DNA of 64,000 bases, taken from Bettongia penicillata ogilbyi (taxonomy: Eukaryota; Chordata; Mammalia; Diprotodontia; Potoroidae). The stretch is from assembly GCA_023548195.1 (NCBI GenBank), contig JAJHZJ010000419.1, forward strand, positions 3,364,273-3,428,272, written 5' to 3'. The notes beneath the pieces were generated by a model. The model did not search any database, had not been told where the DNA came from, and saw only the letters and a program-made list of their open reading frames with translations. Positions 9,591 to 20,124 of the stretch are shown here, one piece after another. Position 1 is the stretch's first letter; each line of letters starts with the position of its first letter. The translations under genes were made by a program, and so were the position numbers.

Positions 9591-10551
9591 GCATAGATCA
9601 AAATTAATACCAAATTAGAAGAAAAATGAGAAGATATGGCATGTAATTAAAACATGTTCTAATCTAACCTATTTAAATAAGGTTTTTTCTTTTTAATGGG
9701 AACTTCTGGTTTCATATTAGGCTCTTAGAGAGAAATTTCCTTTACCAAAGCCCATCTGTACCTTACCTGCAACTTTTTTGTTGTTAATTACCACGATATG
9801 GGTACAGTTACTTTGATTCTCTTTAAAATAATCACATTTGCAAGCAATTCTTCAGTATAAATTAAACTGCAGAAATGTTTTGTTTTTTTAATTTTAAATT
9901 TTGAAACTGCTGAATGGTTCTCAAAAAGGGGGGGAGGGGAAGAACCCTATATTTTTACAGGATGTGTCTCTGAACCCAGAAGATTGCCATACAGTGGAAG
10001 GAGGCTTAATATTGTTACAGTGTTTCCTAACAGTGTCAGCCCACGTTGGCGGAGGCTGCGCCAATGTCAAAGTAGAGTGAGAAGGAAAGTGTGTATCACG
10101 TAAAACTCCCTCTCATGAATGTGTGCATGGAAGTATTCATGGGGCACAGAGAGATCTGGAGGATACTGAGGATGAAATGAAATAGGATTGGAGTTGAGCT
10201 TCCCAGAGAGAGCAGGTTCCCTTAACTCAAAGGTGAGAAGGGGCTCAGAGCTTGATTTGAAAAAAGTAAGTCATGGCCACTCTTCACATCTATCCATCTA
10301 TACACAGTGCACAATGCATGCATATGTGTGTGTGTGTGTGTTTGTGTGAAAGAGAGACAGAGACAGACACAGAGAGATATAGTACATGTGTAGACAGGAA
10401 GAGACCGTATATATTTTTGCTTTTTTTTCTTTTTCATCTTCTTCCCCATAAAAATTATCCCCTTGAACTCTGCTAGCAAATTATTTTCATCTCTCTCAGA
10501 ACAACAGGACTTTATACCTGTCTACATGGTATATAATCTATATGCCTTCTC
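9591..10551. other. repeat-poor stretch with a short TG tract
   Basis: Nothing assignable except a (TG)n tract at 10,326-10,348 followed by GA-rich sequence. The overlapping frames on both strands here come from that low-complexity sequence. Confidence 0.4.
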
Positions 10552-10723
10552 TCCAATGGGGAACCTGTGGCCTCTAGGTCCCCAGGTGTAGCTCTCTGAC
10601 TGAATCCAAACTTCACAGAACAAATACCTTTTTGTTCTGTAAAATTTGGACTCAGTCAAAAGACTGAACCCAAGGATCTAGAAGGACACATGTGGCCTCA
10701 AGGGTGCAGGGTCCCCACCCGTG
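10552..10723. mobile_element. hAT-like palindromic MITE (family 1)
   Basis: Ends 'tggggaacctgtggcctcta' and '..aagggtgcagggtccccaccc' are imperfect inverted repeats. The two arms carry 'cttcacagaacaaatacctt' and 'tttgttctgtaaaatttgga', so the whole element is a large hairpin. Same family as 43,090-43,275. TIR wording is CAGGGGTGGGGAACCTG. Confidence 0.7.
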
Positions 10724-10869
10724 AGAAGAAGGATTGGGGGAGGAGGCAAGAGACTTGGAGTAGGGAGACCAATTAAGAAACTATTGAACTTAGTAGAGGA
10801 AATAAGTAGTGAAAAGCTTTTCCTGATTGTCTGAGGTATTCATATCTCCCCTGCCTCATTATCTTGTTA

Positions 10870-10975
10870 TTTACTTTGTATATAACATATATGTATGTAA
10901 CATATATTGTGTATAACATAACATTTGCATATACATACATACATACATATATATGCTTCATATATAATTTATATG
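10870..10975. repeat. AT/TACA-rich simple repeat
   Basis: Tracts of tatata, tgtatgtaa and (catA)n-like units. Low-complexity; it gives rise to spurious frames. Confidence 0.8.
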
Positions 10976-10984
10976 TGCATATGT

Positions 10985-11165
10985 TTTCCCTGATAGACTA
11001 TAAGATCCTTGAAGAAAGGGACTGTTGATTTTCATCTTTGGTTCCACAGGAAAAGAAGAGTTCTTATACTTTTTGATTTGGATTTGTTTGAGTGCAGGTC
11101 CTTATCCACACTCTGTTAGGTGTGTAACCTAGCACAGGGCTTGGCACATATCAGTAAAGGCTTGC
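10985..11165 (+). mobile_element. L2 3' end
   Basis: 'ctataagatccttgaagaaa', then 'gcacagggcttggcacatat' is the L2 3' end, with extra sequence in the middle. The region 11,166-11,500 that follows has nothing I can assign. Confidence 0.55.
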
Positions 11166-11504
11166 TGTTTTGAGTGATGGATCTAGTCAAATTTTCCTCC
11201 AGTGCCTGATAGTGAGTGGAGACCAGCCTGGATTCTCCAGAGCTAAGCCAATGGAGCATGAGTTCTGTCTGATAGGTCCTATCAAGATGAAAAGACTGAG
11301 TATGATCCCCGTGATGGGACTGTTTGGTGATTGCAAGTAGAGGAGAAGGGGAATGCATCCCAGGAGAGATGGGAGAGAACCTGAAAAAAGGCACTGAGGC
11401 ATGAGCACACGGGCCTTTGGGGCTAGCCCATAGTGCATAATAAGGAGCAATAAGTGTGCAATGTCTGGAAAAGTAAATAGAATCATAGAGAGCTTTGTGT
11501 CCTA

Positions 11505-11598
11505 AATGTTGGACTTTATTGTTTCTGTTTTAATAAGTTCCTTGGAGTCAGCTGCTGTGTCTTACTTATCTTTGAGTTCCTGGCATACATTAGTGTCC
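11505..11598 (+). mobile_element. L2 3' tip
   Basis: 'taagttccttggagtcagct' and 'gagttcctggcatacattag' follow the L2 tail pattern. Diverged. Confidence 0.45.
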
Positions 11599-11832
11599 AC
11601 TAGGTGGTGGTGCAATGAATGGATAGAGCGTTGGGCTCTATCAGGAAGACCTGAGTTCAAATGTGGCCTCAAATACTTCCTCGCTGTGTGACCCTGAGTA
11701 AGTCACTTTAACTTTTGCCTCAGTTTGCTCATCTGTAAAATGGGCAATAATAACTTTTTCTCCAGGGTTAGAAGGATAAAAATGAACTCATATTTGTAAA
11801 GTGCCATACCAATACTAGCTATCATTATTCTA
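11599..11832 (+). mobile_element. MAR/MIR-type CORE-SINE
   Basis: Sense copy: tRNA-like head 'taggtggtggtgcaatgaat' and 'aagacctgagttcaaatg', core 'gctgtgtgaccctgagtaag', then 'cctcagtttgctcatctgta', ending 'gtgccataccaatactagct'. Confidence 0.85.
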
Positions 11833-12239
11833 TTTAAGTGGAATAAATGATAGCAGTACAAACAGTCCATTTCCCCTTCTAAAGTTGGGAAAAAAATAAG
11901 GGAGGATGAATAAGGACAGAATTAAGCTTAAAAAATAATTTATACTCATTTATTTGAATGCATTTGAACTCATATCTGTTCTCTGAATATTTGGTTCTTA
12001 TTATAAAGACTACGCAGCATCATTTTTCTAGGGCATTTTTAATGAGACTTATCTTTTGTCTCATTTGCTATAAATAGAGAGGCACATCTCTCAGTAATTG
12101 TGCTAAACATTGCATCAAGAAGAATGTATTTAAAATGGTTGACAAACCCTACCCGTTATAACCCAGGATTTATAATTTTACAGACCACTTTTAATTCATT
12201 CATACATTTAAAAGATGTTTCTAAAGTATCTTTTAGGTA

Positions 12240-12298
12240 TGAAGCACTATTGAGCATATGCCTGGCACATAGTAGGAACTTAATAAATACGTCTTGTT
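12240..12298 (+). mobile_element. L2 3' tip
   Basis: 'gcctggcacatagtaggaac' followed by 'ttaataaatacg'. The flanking 11,833-12,239 and 12,299-12,640 show nothing assignable. Confidence 0.6.
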
Positions 12299-12644
12299 AA
12301 TGAGGTTTCTCTATGAGATTTTTACTTTTAGAATTGTGATCTCTGGAAAATTTAGGGGCATTCTTTTATTTATTCATGAAAGTTATGACAACAGGACAAT
12401 AATTGGTATTCTAAGAAGCTTGCTGAAGCGTTAAGGTCAAAGAGGAACAGTATGTAATCGTGTTCTGTGTGGGTGGTTCTGGGCTTCTTGGTTTGTGGGA
12501 TAGGGCACTAAGACTTTTATCTTTGCTGATAGAATCAGGGACAGGGGAATTTTGAGTCTTAATTTATACCATTTGTGACTCAGAATTACAGTATATATGT
12601 CAGCAGTCCATCACCATGAATTGATAACTGTGAGAAAAAAATGT

Positions 12645-12770
12645 ATGTGGTACAGAATATAGCACTGGACCTCAGACCTGGAGAGACTCTTATTTAAATT
12701 CCTCCTCTAGCACTTCCTAGCTATATGACCAGGAGAAAGTCAACTAACTTCTTTGAGCCTCAACATTCTT
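12645..12770 (+). mobile_element. MIR-type SINE, left half (split by HAL1)
   Basis: 'ctggagagactcttatttaa', 'cttcctagctatatgacc' and 'cttctttgagcctcaacatt' are a sense CORE-SINE. It continues after the HAL1 at 15,576 with 'acctgtaaaa', exactly where the consensus 'cctcagttt.ctcatctgtaaaa' requires. Confidence 0.75.
12758..12770. repeat. target-site duplication of HAL1, left copy
   Basis: cctcaacattctt, repeated exactly at 15,563-15,575. It abuts the T run that is the element's poly(A) tail. Confidence 0.9.
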
Positions 12771-12843
12771 TTTTTTTCTTTTTAATATAAATTTATTTAA
12801 CTTTTTACATTCATTTTCACAAAATTTTGGGTTCCAAATTTTC

Positions 12844-12870
12844 TCCCCATTTGTCCCCTCCCCCCACCCC
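12844..12870 (-). other. G-rich tract in HAL1 3' UTR (1)
   Basis: The minus strand has G4, G6, G4 and G4 runs with short spacers, a G-quadruplex-capable pattern. It follows 'cacaaaattttgggttccaa', which recurs as 'aaaactttgagttccaaatt' at 13,045, so the 3' UTR contains a diverged internal duplication. Confidence 0.7.
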
Positions 12871-13066
12871 AATACACCGAGCATTCTAATTTCCCCTATC
12901 ACCAATCTACCCTCTCTTCTATCATCCCTCCCTTCTCTTCTCCCCATCTTCTCTTTTGTCCTGTAGGGCCAAATGACTTTCTATTCCCCATTAACTGTAT
13001 TTCTTATTTCCTAGTAGCAACAACAATACTAAACAGTTGTTCCTAAAACTTTGAGTTCCAAATTCT

Positions 13067-13088
13067 CCCCATCCCTCCCTCCCCACCC
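13067..13088 (-). other. G-rich tract in HAL1 3' UTR (2)
   Basis: Minus-strand GGG.GGGG.GGG.GGG.GGGG arrangement in 22 bases, in the second copy of the duplicated 3' UTR block. Confidence 0.7.
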
Positions 13089-13605
13089 ATTCCCTTTGGG
13101 AAGGCAGGCAATTCAATATAGGCCCTATCTGTGTAGTTTTGCAAATGACTTCGATAATAGTTGTGTTGTGTAAGACTAACTATATTTCCCTCCATCCTAT
13201 CCTGCCCCCCATTGTTTCCATTCTGTCTTTTGATCCTGTCCCTCCCCGAGAGTGTTGACTTCAAATTGCTCCCTCTTCCCATTGCCCTCCCTTCCATCAT
13301 CCCTCCCACCCTGCTTATCCCCCTCTCCCCCACTTTCCTGTATTGTAAGATAGGTTTTCATACCAAAATAAGTGTGCATTTTATTCCTTCCTTTAGGTGA
13401 ATGTGATGAGAGTAAACTTCATGTTTTACTCTCAGCTCTCCTCTTTTTCCCTCCACTAAAAAGTCTCCTGCTTGCCTCTTGAATGAGAGATAATTTACCC
13501 CATTCCATTTCACCCTCTCTCTTCCCAATATATTTCTCTCTCACCGTTTACCTTAATTTCTTTTAAGATTTGATCCCATCCTATTCAATTTGCTCTGTGC
13601 TCTCT

Positions 13606-13672
13606 GTCTCTGTGTGTGTGTGTGTGCATGCACATGTGTACTTTGTGTGTGTGTGTATGTGTGTGTGTGTAG
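13606..13672. repeat. (TG)n microsatellite inside HAL1 3' UTR
   Basis: Interrupted tgtgtg tracts just downstream (in element sense) of ORF1. Confidence 0.85.
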
Positions 13673-13805
13673 TCCTACCAACTACCCAGATACTGAAAAG
13701 TTTTAAGAATTACAAATATTGTTTTTTCATGTAGGAATGTAAACGGTTCACCTTTGGTAAGTCCCTTATGACTTCTCTTTGCTGTTTACTTTTTTATACT
13801 TCTTC

Positions 13806-14844
13806 TCATTCTTGTGTTTGAAAGTCAAATTTCATTTTCAGCTCTGGTCTTTTCATCAAGGATGCTTGAAAGTCCTCTATTTCATTGAAAGATCATATTT
13901 TCCCCTGAAGAATTTTACTCAGTTTTGCTGGGTAGGTGATTCTTGGTTTGAGTCCTAGTTCCTTTGACTTCTGGAATATCCTATTCCACACCCTTTGATC
14001 CCTTAATGTAGAAGCTGCTAGATCTTGTGTTATCCTGATTGTATTTCACAATACTGGAATTGTTTCTAGCTGCTTGCAATATTTTCTCCTTGACCTGGGA
14101 ACTCTGGAATTTGGCCACAATGTTCCTAGGAGTTTCTCTTTTTGGATCTCTTTCAGGTGGTGATCAATGGATTCCTTCAATACTTATTTTGCCCTCTGTT
14201 TCTAGAATCTCAGGGCAGTTTTCCTTGATAATTTCATGAAAGATGATGTCTAGGCTCTTTTTTTGATCATGGCTTTCAGGTAGTCCCATAATTTTTAAAT
14301 TGTCTCTCCTGGATCTATTTTCCAGGTCAGTTGTTTTTCCCATGAGATATTTCACATTCTCTTCCATTTTTTCATTCTTTTGGTTTTGTTTGGTGATTTC
14401 TTGGTTTCTCAGAAAGTCATTAGCCTCCATCTGTTCCATTCTAATTTTGAGAGAACTATTTTCTTCAGTGAGCCTTTGAGCCTCTTTTTCCATTTGGCTA
14501 ATTCTGCTTTTGAAAGCATTCTTCTCCTCATTGGCCTTTTGAACCTCTTTTGCCAATTGAGTGAGCCTATTTTTCAAGGTGTTATTTTCTTCAGCATTTT
14601 TTTGGGTCTCCTTTAGCAAGGTATTGACCCATTTTTCATGCTTTTCTTGCATCTCTCTCATTTCTCTTCCCAGTTTTTCCTCCACCTGTTTAACTTGATT
14701 TTCAAAATCCTTTTTGAGCTCTTCCATGGCCTGAGTCCATTGGATATCTATTTCGGATGTTTGGGGTACAGAGGCCTTGACGTCTATGTCTTTTCCTGAT
14801 AGTAAGCATTGTTCTTCCTCATCAGAAAGCAAAGGAGGAAACAT
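13806..14844 (-). pseudogene. HAL1 ORF1 (L1 ORF1p-like RNA-binding protein), broken
   Basis: L1 ORF1p is a trimeric nucleic-acid chaperone. This copy starts at ATG 14,844. Residues 1-226 are open: an acidic head, a long coiled coil (about 40-175, Leu/Ile/Met heptads rich in E, K and Q), and the start of the RRM (NRSRRDNLKIMGLPE, about 176-190). Codon 227 is TGA (14,166-14,164) where an Arg codon CGA is expected after IH, a CpG-type nonsense change. Continuing, TPRNIVAKFQSSQVKEKILQ is readable, a one-base frameshift occurs near 14,040, and the C-terminal domain shows the signature YPAKL (13,934-13,920) and RPELK. A further TGA lies at 13,895-13,893 and the natural stop at 13,808-13,806. About 345 codons originally. 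It cannot make full protein now. Confidence 0.88.
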
Positions 14845-15545
14845 CTGTTCTCCAAGAAAGTAACCTTCTATGGTCTTATTTTTTTTCTCCTTTTCTGGGC
14901 ATTTTCCCAGCCATTTACTTGACTTCTAAGATTCCTCTCCACCCCTACCTAGATCTGCTCAGCTAGTGCTTGGGGTCTGAGATTCAAATGCTGCTCCCCA
15001 GCCTCAGGGCTTTCAGTGGTGGGTGGGACTGCTATTCAATGTGAGCATAAGTTCTGGTGCTCAGGTGGGGGCAGGGCCACCTCCCAGGCTCAGTTCCCTC
15101 AGGGGGTTTATGCAGAGATCTTCAACAATGGATCCCAACTCCTGTCTCCTCTGGGATCTCCTGGCCCCTGCTGCTTCTGCCACTGCCTCCTGAGTGGGCC
15201 TGAGTTATGGAGGCACCCCGCTCCCCTCTCAGCCAGCCCAGAAGTCTCTGTCACTGACCTTTAGCACCTGTGGGCGGAGGGACCTTCGAGGCCGCCAGAG
15301 ATTCCGTCCCTGAAGCCTTCTCGGGTCTGCTCCTCTTGGGGCCACACGGCCAGGGCAGGGCTTGGCTCCATGTCCGGTGCGTGACGGACCTTTGGTGCCA
15401 GTTTTTCAGGGCTCTCTGGAATGGAAATCTCCTCCACTGCATTGCTGCACGACTTCCACTGCTCTGGAATTTGTGGGGAGTTCTTTTTACAGGAAATTTA
15501 TGGGTTGTGTGTTCAGAGCTAGCATATGTGAGTCTTTCTACTTCA

Positions 15546-15553
15546 CCATCTTG
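15546..15553 (-). promoter_or_regulatory. YY1-type motif at HAL1 5' end
   Basis: Minus strand CAAGATGG, about 10-17 bases from the element's first base and within GGGGAGGAGCCAAGATGG. In L1 this site binds YY1 and helps fix the transcription start. Presence supports a complete 5' end; current activity is unknown. Confidence 0.75.
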
Positions 15554-15562
15554 GCTCCTCCC

Positions 15563-15575
15563 CCTCAACATTCTT
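15563..15575. repeat. target-site duplication of HAL1, right copy
   Basis: cctcaacattctt, identical to 12,758-12,770. One or two C residues are shared with the element's G-run start, so the boundary is uncertain by that much. Confidence 0.9.
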
Positions 15576-15690
15576 ACCTGTAAAAAAAAAAAGAGACAAT
15601 CTACAGTGCCTATAAAATGTGGTTATTGAGAAGTTCAAATGAGATAATGTATATAAAGGGCTTTCAAGACTCTAAAGCACTGTGTAAATC
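15576..15690 (+). mobile_element. MIR-type SINE, right half (split by HAL1)
   Basis: Resumes with 'acctgtaaaa' and runs through 'gttcaaatgagataatgtat' and 'ctctaaagcactgtgtaaat', the 3' part of a CORE-SINE. Together with 12,645-12,770 it makes one copy. Confidence 0.75.
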
Positions 15691-15758
15691 CAGGGTATCC
15701 CAAAAGTCTTAAATATAGTTCTAAGCTTAGTACTGCACTAAGACTCTTGGGAAACCCT
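15691..15758. mobile_element. mariner-like palindromic MITE
   Basis: Left arm 'cagggtatcccaaaagtctt', right arm 'aagactcttgggaaaccct': 68 bp of inverted repeat with a short centre. Family consensus is close to CAGGGTGTCCCAAAAGTCTT. Confidence 0.75.
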
Positions 15759-15865
15759 ATGTAATTTAATACCCAGAATCTTAATTTTCTCATCTATAAA
15801 TTTCGAGTAGTAATATCTATAGTATCTACTTTCTAGGGTCTTTGTGAAGTCGTAATGAGATTTTA

Positions 15866-15908
15866 TATGTGTGTATATTAGTATATATACATATGTCAAT
15901 ATATATAC

Positions 15909-15941
<33 letters not shown>

Positions 15942-15942
15942 G
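15866..15942. repeat. (TG)n/(TA)n microsatellite
   Basis: tatgtgtgtata.. then an uninterrupted gtgtgtgt run ending at about 15,942. Confidence 0.9.
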
Positions 15943-16130
15943 AAGCTTCTGGTAGAATTTAAAGCATCATACAATTTTCCGTTATTGTCAATAAGTCAAA
16001 CAATCTGGAAAGAACTCCAGAGGCCATCCGAGTCCATCCCACTCAAGTCCTCTGGTGCTGGAGAATTACAAAGTAATGGAAAGTACAATTTTTCAAGTAT
16101 TCATTCTAGAAATGTGGAATGATTATAGCC

Positions 16131-16510
16131 ATCCATCAATTAATCATTTATTAAGCACCTACTATGTGCTGGATATTGTGTCATGTGTTAGGAATACAAA
16201 AATGAGATGATCCCTGGTGTCAAGGGCCTTAAATGGGTGTGAAGGGGAATTTGTGTTCAAGGACAAGTGAGTATATTATATAAACACAACTTTTTTTTTT
16301 TTTAAATATGATTTCAAGTTGGTGCGCACTAATCCTGGGAAGAATTAGAAAAGGTCATTTGAAAGAAGGAGGAGGCATTTGAGATGGATCTCAAAGGGAA
16401 TTATCTAAGAGGCAGAAGTGTGAAAAGAGTTAATTAAGGGGGTGAGACTGTAGACGTGGACAGAGGTGGGAGATGGAATTTGGTGAACATTAATCAGGCC
16501 AGTTTGGCTA
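16131..16510 (-). mobile_element. L2/L3 LINE fragment
   Basis: Antisense L2 3' end 'atttattaagcacctactat' and 'gtgctggatattgtgtcatg', continuing into 'gaaaaggtcatttgaaagaa', 'ggaggaggcatttgag' and 'aggccagtttggctag'. All frames closed. Confidence 0.65.
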
Positions 16511-16659
16511 GAGTCAATTCCTTTATTTAAATCAAACACATGGATAAAAACAAAGCTGCTCCCCCCACCCCCACCCCAGTCTATCCTCAGGACATCAGAT
16601 TTCATCAAAATGTAGGTTCTTGGAAAATCCTGAATGTTTGGGCCACTTCCATATTTACT

Positions 16660-17460
16660 TCAAAATTTAATGATTTCACCAAATTGTGCATACTCTTTGA
16701 CGCAGTGATAGAGCTGATAGGCCTGTATCCCAAAGAGATCAAAGAGAGAAAAAGGACCCATATATACAAAAAATATTTATGGTAGCTCTTTCTAGTGGCT
16801 AGGCTGGTGGGAAGAGGGAGAAGGGAGAAAAAGAGGAAAAGAAAAGAAATTTACATGTCAGCTTTAGTATATATTTAAAAGGAATAGAAAGTTGTACAGT
16901 ATAGATTTGCAGTTTCATGCACAATCATCTTTTAAAAAATTATACCTGTTATGGAAATGCTTATTTTGTTCCATAAATTAGATGTCTTTAAAAAAGAAGG
17001 AAACAAAGGGTGTGCCCATGCATTGGGAATGTCTGAACAAATCATAGTGTACAAATGTAATGGAATATTATTGTGCCATAAGAAATGAAAGGCACAATTC
17101 CAGAGAAACCTGTAAAGATTTGTAGTAATGTAAAGTGGACAGAACCAGAATAATTGATACAATAACAACATTGTAAAAGCAACACTAGAAACTTAAGAAT
17201 TCTGATTAATGCAATAACCAACCAGCGTTCCAGAGGGCAGATGATGAATGTGTTACTCACATCTGCACACAGAGGTGATGGACTCAGAATGCAGAGTGAC
17301 ACCCGTTTTTGGACATGGCCAATGTGGGAATTAGTTTTGTTTGACTGGAAATATGTGTTACGTGGATTTTGTTTTTCTTTCCTTTTTCCAGTGGGGGTGG
17401 TGGAAAGGAGAGAAAATTAACATTTGTTAACTGAAAAAAGTAAAATAAAAATAGGTTACA
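16660..17460 (+). mobile_element. L1 3' end, decayed
   Basis: Sense L1 ORF2 end: codons for LFDAVIELIGLYPKEIKE at about 16,693-16,746 correspond to PFDPEISLLGLYPQE of the better copy at 7.7-8.3 kb. Roughly 16,800-16,985 is other, A-rich sequence. Homology resumes with 'gtgcccatgcattgggaatg' and 'aatggaatattattgtgcca', then the L1 3' UTR (tggacatggccaatgtggga) and an A-rich end near 17,455. Confidence 0.75.
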
Positions 17461-17654
17461 CAAAAATGAAGGAATGATTTCATAGGTGTTCATACTTTCT
17501 ACATTGCATTACAGATTGCATCTTTCTCATGTTTTAGTATATGACCTTCTGATAGTTGTAGGTTTTTAAGAAAAATCCAGACCTGATAACCATTGAGAGA
17601 GGCTAATGAGTCTTTCTAAACTTAGCTAGGTTGGCCTTTGGTGATAGACATTTG

Positions 17655-17745
17655 ATTAAATTCAACCAACCTTTATTAAGCATCTACTGTGTGCAAGACC
17701 CTTGGGGATACCAAGGCAAAAATAAAATTTGCTAGTGCATATGGG
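17655..17745 (-). mobile_element. L2 3' end
   Basis: Antisense 'ctttattaagcatctactgt' and 'gtgcaagacccttggggata'. The region 17,746-18,344 after it shows nothing I recognise. Confidence 0.6.
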
Positions 17746-18344
17746 AGGTGCCCTTCCTGGCTTGAGAAGGCTAGCCACAGCTTGTGCTCTATTCATGTAA
17801 GCCTTTTGAGAGAAAGTCTTTAATGGAGACATGCTCCTACAAAGGAAAGAGATTAAAATATGATGGCTTACAGCCCAACATGCTTTATTTCTGCTCCGCT
17901 TCCTTTGCCTGTGTGGCAGATAATGAAACCGAACAAGAGAGCAGGTGGTTTGCATGGCTGAGCCTGTCTTAGGACACCCACAGTTCCCAGCTGATCCCGG
18001 TGCCACATCCCAACTGCTTTGACTTTAACTCTAACTGCACCATGGGAGGCAACATCTGCTTTCTGAAATAACTCCCTCTTACCCAAATACCCTCCTCATT
18101 TGTCCTGAGTACTTTTGGAGAAAGAAGATTTTGTTTGTTTTCCTTTAGTGGAGCAGGGAGAGCCTTTAGCTCAGGGTTATCAGATTATAGATTAATAAGG
18201 GCTTCTAACACAGCAAGCCATACCCAGGAAGACATCAGTAAACTAAGAATTAAGAAGAGAGGGAGGATATTCTCTTTTTCATACACGTGTTTATCACCAG
18301 AATGAAGCTACCACCACATTAAATATTTTAGGGTAATTTCTTTA

Positions 18345-18575
18345 ATGATGATGATAACGATAGTTTAAAAAATAATAACTAGCATTTATATAGTTTTTTT
18401 TAAGTTTGTAAAGTGCTTTATATGTTACCACATTTGATCCTTGGAATCCTGCAAGGTAAGTGCAATTATTATTTTTATTTTTAAGATGAGGAAACTGAGG
18501 TAGAGAGAAGGTAAGTAATGTGCTAGTATATAAATTCAGTCTTCCTGAATTCCAAATCTTCCACTGTATCCACTG
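18345..18575 (-). mobile_element. MIR-type CORE-SINE
   Basis: 'aataataactagcatttata', 'gtaaagtgctttatatgtta', 'aagatgaggaaactgaggta' and 'ccaaatcttccactgtatcc' in antisense order. Confidence 0.75.
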
Positions 18576-18682
18576 TGGGAAGAGAATCTGTAAAGTTTTA
18601 GGCTATACACTTTTGAGATAATTTAATGCAAACCCCTCATTTTGTAGATGATAAAATTGAAAATTGAACCTCAGAGATGTTT

Positions 18683-18922
18683 CAGGGCTTTTAACCTTGT
18701 TCTGTTGCATGGATCCCTTTGGCAGGCTGGGAAAACCAATGGACTCCTCAGAATGATTTTTCAAGGCAGAGAATACATAAGATTACAAATGAAACCAAAG
18801 GTTAGTGAAAATAAAGATCTGGTTGGGTTTTGTTTGTTTGTTTTTCTTCTCCCATCAAAGTTCTTGGATTCCCTGAAATATACCTAGAGACACTTCCATG
18901 GACACCTGATTAAGAACTCCTG
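18683..18922 (-). mobile_element. hAT-like non-autonomous element (family 2)
   Basis: Inverted ends 'cagggcttttaacc' and 'gattaagaactcctg', with internal 'ggatccctttggcaggctgg', 'ggactcctcagaatg' and 'taagattacaaatgaaacca'. The same sequence occurs in the other orientation at 40,518, 41,745, 46,325 and 56,957. I take the orientation of the other four as sense. Confidence 0.65.
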
Positions 18923-19214
18923 ACCTAGATGGTTCATAAGTTCCTTTTCAGAGCTACAATCTAATAGAATTAATCTGTAATTTTCTAAGAAGGAGGAGAA
19001 AGCTAGGGAGAGGTACATCTCAGTTGGATAAAAATGGGGAGAGAGAAGGTACCAGTAACAGGGAGAAATGGTTTGCACCTTAGGCTGATGTGGGCTAGAA
19101 TGTCAATGATAGAGATCAGTAATTGCCTCTGAATATGGGAGAGAGGAAAACATCAGTGCTGTATGATGCTAAAACGTTGTTATTAATAATGGTATTGGTC
19201 TGATCAGCCACAGG

Positions 19215-19438
19215 TGGACACACCGTACCCTTGACCCAACATAATGATATCATTTTGATCCTCTTTGACCACAAAGGACCACCAACTACTTGGAGTGGTT
19301 TACCATTTTCTTTTCTAGTGGATTAAGGCAAGCAGAGGTTGAGTGACTTGCTCAGGGTCACACAGAGGCCTGATTTGAACTCAGGTCTTTCTGACTCCAG
19401 GCTCAACACTCTATCCATTGAGTCACCTAGCTGCTTCT
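19215..19438 (-). mobile_element. MAR1-like SINE
   Basis: Antisense: 'gagtggtttaccattttctt', 'gagtgacttgctcagggtca', 'gatttgaactcaggtctttc', ending 'gagtcacctagctgcttct'. Confidence 0.8.
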
Positions 19439-20124
19439 TGTCTATATATTTAACAGTAATCCACTATTTTGAATTACGTATGACATTCATCCTCTCTATT
19501 GGGGTATATAAATTAAGAACTGACTACAGTGAATATAGAGATTCCTAGACTTCTCATTCTCTTATGTTCTCTATTGTTATAAATTCTGATGAATAGACCT
19601 TGTAAGACAGCAAATGATGCCTGGGCACTCATGTAGATTTCTCTACTCTTCAATGGATGATGATAGATTAGGTATTAGAATTTGAATATATTGCATATGT
19701 TAAATATATTGAACTTTGTCTTCCTTGTTTATCCCCGCTAGATGTTACAGACAAGTGAGAACCTCACTCTTCGTTATAGGACTAATCAGACTTTTCTGAA
19801 GTCAGTTTTCATTAATGGCGTCTACCACCAGAAGCATGACTAGCTCTGAGGAACCTCATTCTCTCCTCAATCTGTTCCTGTCAGCTATGGGTACATATAA
19901 GGCCCAACCACAGAGAGTCAGACCCCTAAAGGGATTTCCAGTCTCCCAGGGATACAGAAACCTAGTTTTTTATCCCCTAGGAGCAATGCTTGAGAGCTTC
20001 CCCATAACACAAGGGCAGGGGAAAGCTGGTCACCATAAATTTGAGGGGGTATAGTTCTTTGGGGTACCAGGTTCTACACACCATTCTATCCATGACCAAA
20101 ATACCCCACCTATGATTCCTTGGA

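Larger units (their letters stand above)
12771..15562 (-). mobile_element. HAL1 (half-L1), full length, ORF1 only
   Basis: A 2.79-kb L1-derived element on the minus strand with both ends intact and a 13-bp target duplication. Its 5' end reads GGGGAGGAGCCAAGATGG, as in L1 promoters. Next come a GC-rich 5' UTR of about 720 bases (15,562-14,845), one L1-type ORF1 (14,844-13,806, now broken), and a 1-kb 3' UTR with a (TG/CA)n tract, repeated purine-rich blocks, AATAAA (12,797-12,792) and poly(A). No ORF2 lies between ORF1 and the tail, which defines HAL1 elements. Such elements rely on L1 proteins in trans. It inserted into a CORE-SINE. Confidence 0.9.

Noticed and set aside
13043..13400. Gly/Arg-rich minus frames and Pro/Leu-rich plus frames
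   Set aside because: Translation of the purine-rich HAL1 3' UTR; low complexity and overlapping on both strands.
15251..15571. 106-codon minus frame over the HAL1 5' UTR, and plus frames at 15,270-15,629
   Set aside because: The minus ATG lies in the target duplication outside the element. The plus frames are antisense to the 5' UTR; an ORF0-like role is known only for primate L1.
19815..20054. 79-codon plus frame as a gene
   Set aside because: No recognisable domain, conserved motif or splice context.
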